From: Synechococcus sp. RS9916
GTDB taxonomy: Bacteria; Cyanobacteriota; Cyanobacteriia; PCC-6307; Cyanobiaceae
Length of the DNA: 64,000 nt
Reading direction: 5' to 3'
Assembly: GCF_000153825.1 (NCBI RefSeq)
Contig: NZ_DS022299.1
Location: 2,285,607 to 2,349,606, forward strand
The notes under the pieces are model-generated. The model did not search any database, had not been told where the DNA came from, and worked only from the letters and a program-made list of their open reading frames with translations. This document shows positions 31,901-37,900 of the stretch, in pieces. How positions within the stretch are numbered: position 1 is the first letter of the stretch; each line of letters begins with the position of its first letter. The position numbers and the translations under genes were made by a program.

Positions 31901-34900
31901 TTATCACCGGCGGTGACCAGGTTGAGGCGTGCCGGCTGAGAGGCCGTGCCGATCGAGACATCACCACTGTTGCCACCGTTCCCGCCATCGGTGGTGACCG
32001 CCGCTGATGCGCCGAGAGAGACCGAGCTGTTAGCGGTGCTGGCACTGACGTTGCTGCCCAGTACGGATCCCGCGGTGCCGCCACCACCACCGATCGATTG
32101 CAGCAGGATGGCGTGAGCACCAGAGCCGCTGCTGCGGTTGCTGTCTCCGGTGATCACGGTGAGCGGTTCGGGGGCCAGCAAGGTCACATCCCCCGCAGAA
32201 CCACCACTGCCGCCAGCTCCTCCCATGGAGAAGGCGGTGGCAGCCGAGACGTTGGCATTGCCGCCATCGGCGTTGCTGGTGACGGATCCACCGGCACCAC
32301 CGCCGCCGGCGATGCTCTGGGCGAACAGGCCGATCGAGCCTTGCCCGGTGGTGACGATCCGGCCGCTCAGGGATGCGGTGACATCCCCTGACCAGCCGCC
32401 GCCGGCTCCATTGCCGCCAGTGACGGCTGAAGCTCCGAAGGAATACTCGCTGTTGGCGGTGCCAGTGCCATCGGCATTGGACGTCACTGCTCCGCCCTGA
32501 CCGCCGCCGCCGCCGACCGACTGAAGCAGCACGCCATGGGAAAGATGGCCTGTGGTGATGAAGGTGCCGTCGCTGTAGACCGTCACATCACTCGCGGTGC
32601 CGCCATTCCCACCCGGACCGCCGAAGGCGAAGGAGGCGGAGAGATTGCCGCCGGCCGAGGAGCTGTTGACACTGCCGCCGGCACCACCACCGCCGCCGAT
32701 CGATTGCAGGAACAGAGCATGGGCCGTGTCTCCTGAGGTTTGCACCTGCAGATCCGTCCGTTGGTTGCTGGTGCCCAGCTGCACCCGTCCGCCAGCCCCG
32801 CCGGCGCCACCGCTGCCGGAAGTGGCCACGGTGGCCCCCAGCGAAAAGCTGCTGTTGGAGGTGCTGGTGCCGGCCGTGGTGCCACTGACCACCGAGCCTC
32901 CCTGACCGCCGCCGCCGCCGACCGATTGCAACAGAATGCCGTGGGAGCCATGGCCGCTGCCTTCGCTGTTGCCTGCATTGCTGTCGCCGGTGATCACAGT
33001 GAGCGTTGTTGGCGTGGTCACCTGGATGGCGCCAGCCGATCCACCACTGCCGCCCGCTCCCCCCATCGAAAGGGTCGTCGCTGCTGAGAGTTCGCCCCCG
33101 CCGGAGTCGGCCACGTTGGTGACGCTGCCGCTTGATCCGCCACCGCCACCCACCGATTGGGCAAACAGACCGATGGCGCTGTCGCCGAGGGTCCGGATGG
33201 CCCCGCTGAGGGATGCGCTCACCCGACCCCCATTGCCTCCCCGTCCGCCGCTGCCTGAGAGGGCCGCTGAGGCGCCAAAGCTGAAGGTTGCGTTGGCGCT
33301 GTCGTCGCTGCTCACCGGTGTGGCATTGGCGGTGACGGCACCGCCTTGGCCGCCGCCGCCGCCGACCGACTGCAGCAGGATGCCGTGAGAGGTGGCCCCT
33401 CGTGTCAGATAGGTGCCATCGGCGAACAACGACACTGCCCCCGCTGTGCCTCCCACGCCACCATCGCCACCCATGGCGAAGGAGGCGGAGAGATTGCCAC
33501 CGGATGTGGTGGCGTTCACCGCACCACCGGCACCGCCGCCGCCGCCCACCGATTGCAGAAACACCGCCATGGCGTTGTCGCCGCTGGTTTCCACGCTCAG
33601 GCTGGCCGGTGTTGCGTTGCTGCCGAGGGTGACGCTGCCGCTGTTGGCGCCGTAGCCGCCATCGCCACCGTCACCCGTGCTCAGTCCGAAGGACATGGAG
33701 GTGTTGGAGCTGGAGGTGGAGACGTTGCTGCTGCTCACGACCGCGCCGCCTTGTCCACCACCACCACCAATCGACTGCAACAGAATGCCGTGGGAGCCGT
33801 GGCCTGTCCCTGCATCGGCATCGCCCGTGAGCACGGTCAGGCCATCGGGCACCAGCAGGTTGATGCTGCCCCCCCGGCCTCCATTGCCGCCATCTCCGCC
33901 CATGGCGAAGGAGGCTGAAGCGGAGAGGTTGCTCCCGCCGGTATTCGCACTGCTTGTGACCGCGCCGCCAGCGCCGCCACCACCGCCCACCGATTGGGAG
34001 AAGAAGCCGATGGCACTGTCGCCGAGGGTGCGGATCAAGCCACTGATGGAGCCGCTGATGGCGCCTGCACTGCCGCCACCGCCACCATCCCCACCGCTGC
34101 CGGCGGAGGCCCCGAAGGAGAAGTCGGAGTTGGCACTGCTATTTGGGGATGCGTTGGCGGTGGCCGAGCCGCCCTGACCGCCGCCGCCGCCGATGGATTG
34201 GATCAACACACCGTGGGACAGGGTTCCCTTTGTGATGTAAGTGCCGTCGGCATAGAGGTTGACGGCACCACCGGATCCGCCATTCCCCCCGTCGCCACCC
34301 ATGGCGAAGGAGGTGGACAAATTACCGCCACTTGCCCCTGACTGGCTGCTGCCGCCGATTCCACCACCACCACCGACGGATTGCAGCAACAGGGCAATGG
34401 CGTTGTTGCCGATCGTGCTGGCTTTGGCACTCACTGGGCTGCTGGAACTGCCCATGGTCACGCTGCCACCAGCGCCACCGGAACCACCATCACCTCCACT
34501 GGCCGCAGAGACCCCGAAGCTGAAGTCGGCATTGCCATCGGTGGTGCTTGTCGACTTGGCCGCTCCGCCTCGTCCACCGCCACCGCCAACGCTCTGGACG
34601 GTGATCGCCGCAGCATTGGTGCCGCGGGTTGACACGGTGATGTCACGCAGCCCTTGCAGGCTGGCACTGCCGCCGTCACCGCCATTGCCTCCATTTCCGC
34701 CGAAGCCCATGGAGACGGACCCGGAGGAAGACGTTTGGGTGGAGCTGTTGGATGTTGTGCTGCTCGAGCTCGAGCCGGAGCTGTTGCTGTTGCTTTGTCC
34801 CGGACTGCTGGAGCTGGAGGCACTGCTGATCGCGGCGCCGCCGCGACCGCCCCCTCCACCGATCGACTGGATGAACAGTCCATCAGCTCCAATCCCTCGG

Positions 34901-37900
34901 GTGCTGATGCTGCCGCCGAAGGCCACTGTTACAGCGCCGGCATCACCGCCACCGCCGCCATCCCCGCCATCGCTGACGCTGGCGCCGAAACTGAAGTCCA
35001 CATCGGCATCACTGGTGGTGGACCCGCTGATGGCACTGCCACCGGCACCGCCGCCGCCGCCCACCGACTGCGCGATCAGACCTGAGGAATGCACCCCCCT
35101 GGTGCTGATGTCGCCAAGCAGGAAGACGTTCACGCTGCCGCTATCACCACCGGCACCGCCCTGGGCTCCAAAACTCATGTTGCTGGACAAGGAACCGCCC
35201 GTTCCGCCGCTGACGGCACCTCCGCCTGCCCCACCGCCGCCGCCCACGGATTGAGCCAGAACAGCATCGGCGGCTAACCCGGTTGTCTCCACAACAAGGC
35301 GCAGTGGGCTGCTGGTGCTGGAGCCGATCTGAACCGATCCGCCGGTGCCGCCGGTGCCGCCACTGCCCCCTTCAACCGCGGAGGCTCCGAAGCTGTATTG
35401 CGACGACGACACGGTGACACTGCCGGCCATCGAGCTTCCGCCCTGACCACCGCCGCCGCCGATGGATTGCGCGTTGAGACCGAGGGCCATCACGCCGCTG
35501 GTGCTGATGCGCAGCACGCTGTCGGCGGAGGGGCCTTCCACAATCACGGCTCCTGCCGTTTGGCCATCCCCGCCGCTGCCGCCCATACCCACTGAGAGGC
35601 TGCCGCTGATCGAGCTGCTGTTCTTCGATCCCGAGGCTGAAAGCGATTGCGTGGATCCGCCGGCACCGCCACCACCACCCACCGATTGGGCCAGAAGGCC
35701 AGTGGCTTGGAAGCCCACAGTGCTGATCGAACCCGACACGGTCACCGACACATTGCCGCCGGTGCCGCCATCCCCTCCATCACCCCCGAAGTCGGCACCC
35801 AAGGTCACTGCATCACCACTGCTTGATGCCGAGAGGGAGTAAGAGCTCGTTGAGCCACCTGCACCGCCACCGCCGCCAACGGATTGGGCGAGGATGCCGT
35901 AGGAAAAAGCACCAGCCGGTAGGAGCAGATCCGGCCTCAGGGTGTTGCCGGTCACGATGACGCCGCTGGTGGTCAACGCGACATCTCCGGCCGAACTTCC
36001 ACTCCCGCCAGCACCGCCGAGACTCACACCGCCAGTCACGCTGGTGCTGCCTCCGGCAGACCCGTTGAGGGTTGTTGTGCTGCCGCCCGTGCCTCCGCCT
36101 CCGCCGATTGATTGGGCCACGATCCCAGGCGAATGCTCTCCTTTGGTGGTGATGATCCTGGTGCTGTTGGTGACAGTTACAGCACCGCCGGTGCCGCCAT
36201 CGCCCCCAGAGCCGCCGATCGACACAGTGCCGCTGACGCTTGTTCCGCTGCTGGCCGATAGCCCAAGGGTGCTTGTACTTCCGCCACTTCCGCCGCCGCC
36301 GCCCACCGATTGGACGTAAAGGCCTGGGGCAAAGTCCCCCCGGGTGCTGATGCTGCCGCCGCTATTGATCACAGACACGGAGCTTGCGTTGGCCCCAGTG
36401 CCTCCGGAACCACCCACCACGCCTCCGACTGCGACGGATGTCCCGCCTGAGGCTGAGGCCTGCATGCTTGTGCTTGACCCCCCTTGCCCCCCACCACCGC
36501 CGATGCTTTGGGCGATCAGGCCAGCGGAATAGTCCCCCAGGGTGTCGAGCACCATGTTGGTGAGTGACACCGTCACGGCTCCCCCCGTTCCGCCGTCTCC
36601 TCCAGAACCCCCCAATCCGAAGCTGCCGCTGAAGGAGCCATCGCTGGACAGCGACACCGATCCACTCACGCTCGACCCTCCTTGTCCACCACCACCACCC
36701 ACGCTTTGCACCAAGAGTGCAGGGGAGTGGCCGATCAGAATCCCCTCAATGCTGCGTCCTGTCTTGATGGAGCTGTCGCTGAAGGTGAGGCTCACGGATC
36801 CTGCGCTGTTGCCGCTTCCTCCGTCTCCTCCCAGGGCAACGGCAACCCCTCCTGACACAACGCCTGCGGTCATCGAACCCGAGACGGCAGACCCGCCGGC
36901 TCCACCGCCACCGCCCACGCTTTGAATCAGAGCCCCTGGGGATGATTCGCCGTGGGTTGTGATGTCTCCAGCCAAGGTTGCGCTGACATTGCCGCCGCTT
37001 CCGCCAGCTCCACCATCGCCACCGACGGCAACGGAAGCGGAAACGGTGCCTGCAGAGGCAGAAAGCGAACTACCGCCGGTGCCGCCACCGCCACCAATGC
37101 TGCTGACGATCGCGCCCGGTGAGTAGCTGCTGCGGGTTTCGATCGGACCATTGAAGTTGACCGTGACATCACCAGCGTTTCCACCCGCTCCCGCGCTTCC
37201 GCCAATGGAAGGTGCTGCCGCGATCGCTCCACCAGAGATCGCCATGCTGCTGCCGCCGTTTCCGCCACCCCCTCCAATGCTCTGCACTTGAAGGCCAGGT
37301 GCTTGGAAACCGTGGGTTTGGAGCTCACCTTCCAAGGCCACCGTCACGCTGGCGCCGTTCCCGGCTGCGCCTCCGATGCCACCAACCCCCACCGCAAACG
37401 ACTGCGCACTGACCGACCCAGACACCGCATTGCCGCCATTGCCACCGCCGCCACCGATGCTGTTGATCGAGACACCGGTGGAGTAAGCGCCAAGGGTTGA
37501 GACATTGGCTTTGAAGGGCAGGTCCGTACTGCCGACGGTGACCGTGCCTGCGTTGCCGCCTGTTCCACCATCCCCGCCAACGGCGAGTGAATAAGAGGCG
37601 GTTGTTCCAGCAGACACTGACGTCGCACTTCCGCCGGTGCCGCCGCTGCCACCGATGCTCTGCACCAGTAGCCCTGGTGCTTGAAAGCCCAAGGTGACAA
37701 GGCTGATTGCGCCTGATTCGGAGGAATCGGTTCCCACACTCACATTGCCGCCGACACCGCCGCCCCCTGCATTGCCGCCAACAGCAACGGAGGCACCAGC
37801 TCCCGCGCTGTTTGCATTACCGCCATTACCGCCACCTCCTCCAATGCTTTGCACCACTACGCCACCGGCGTAGTCCTGTTCGGTGAAGACAGAACCGTTA

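Noticed and set aside
34259..35254. Proline-rich open frames on the plus strand across both giant genes
   Set aside because: Runs of Pro and Ala (PPPP) are the reverse reading of Gly-codon repeats; they recur wherever the repeat does and look like no real protein.
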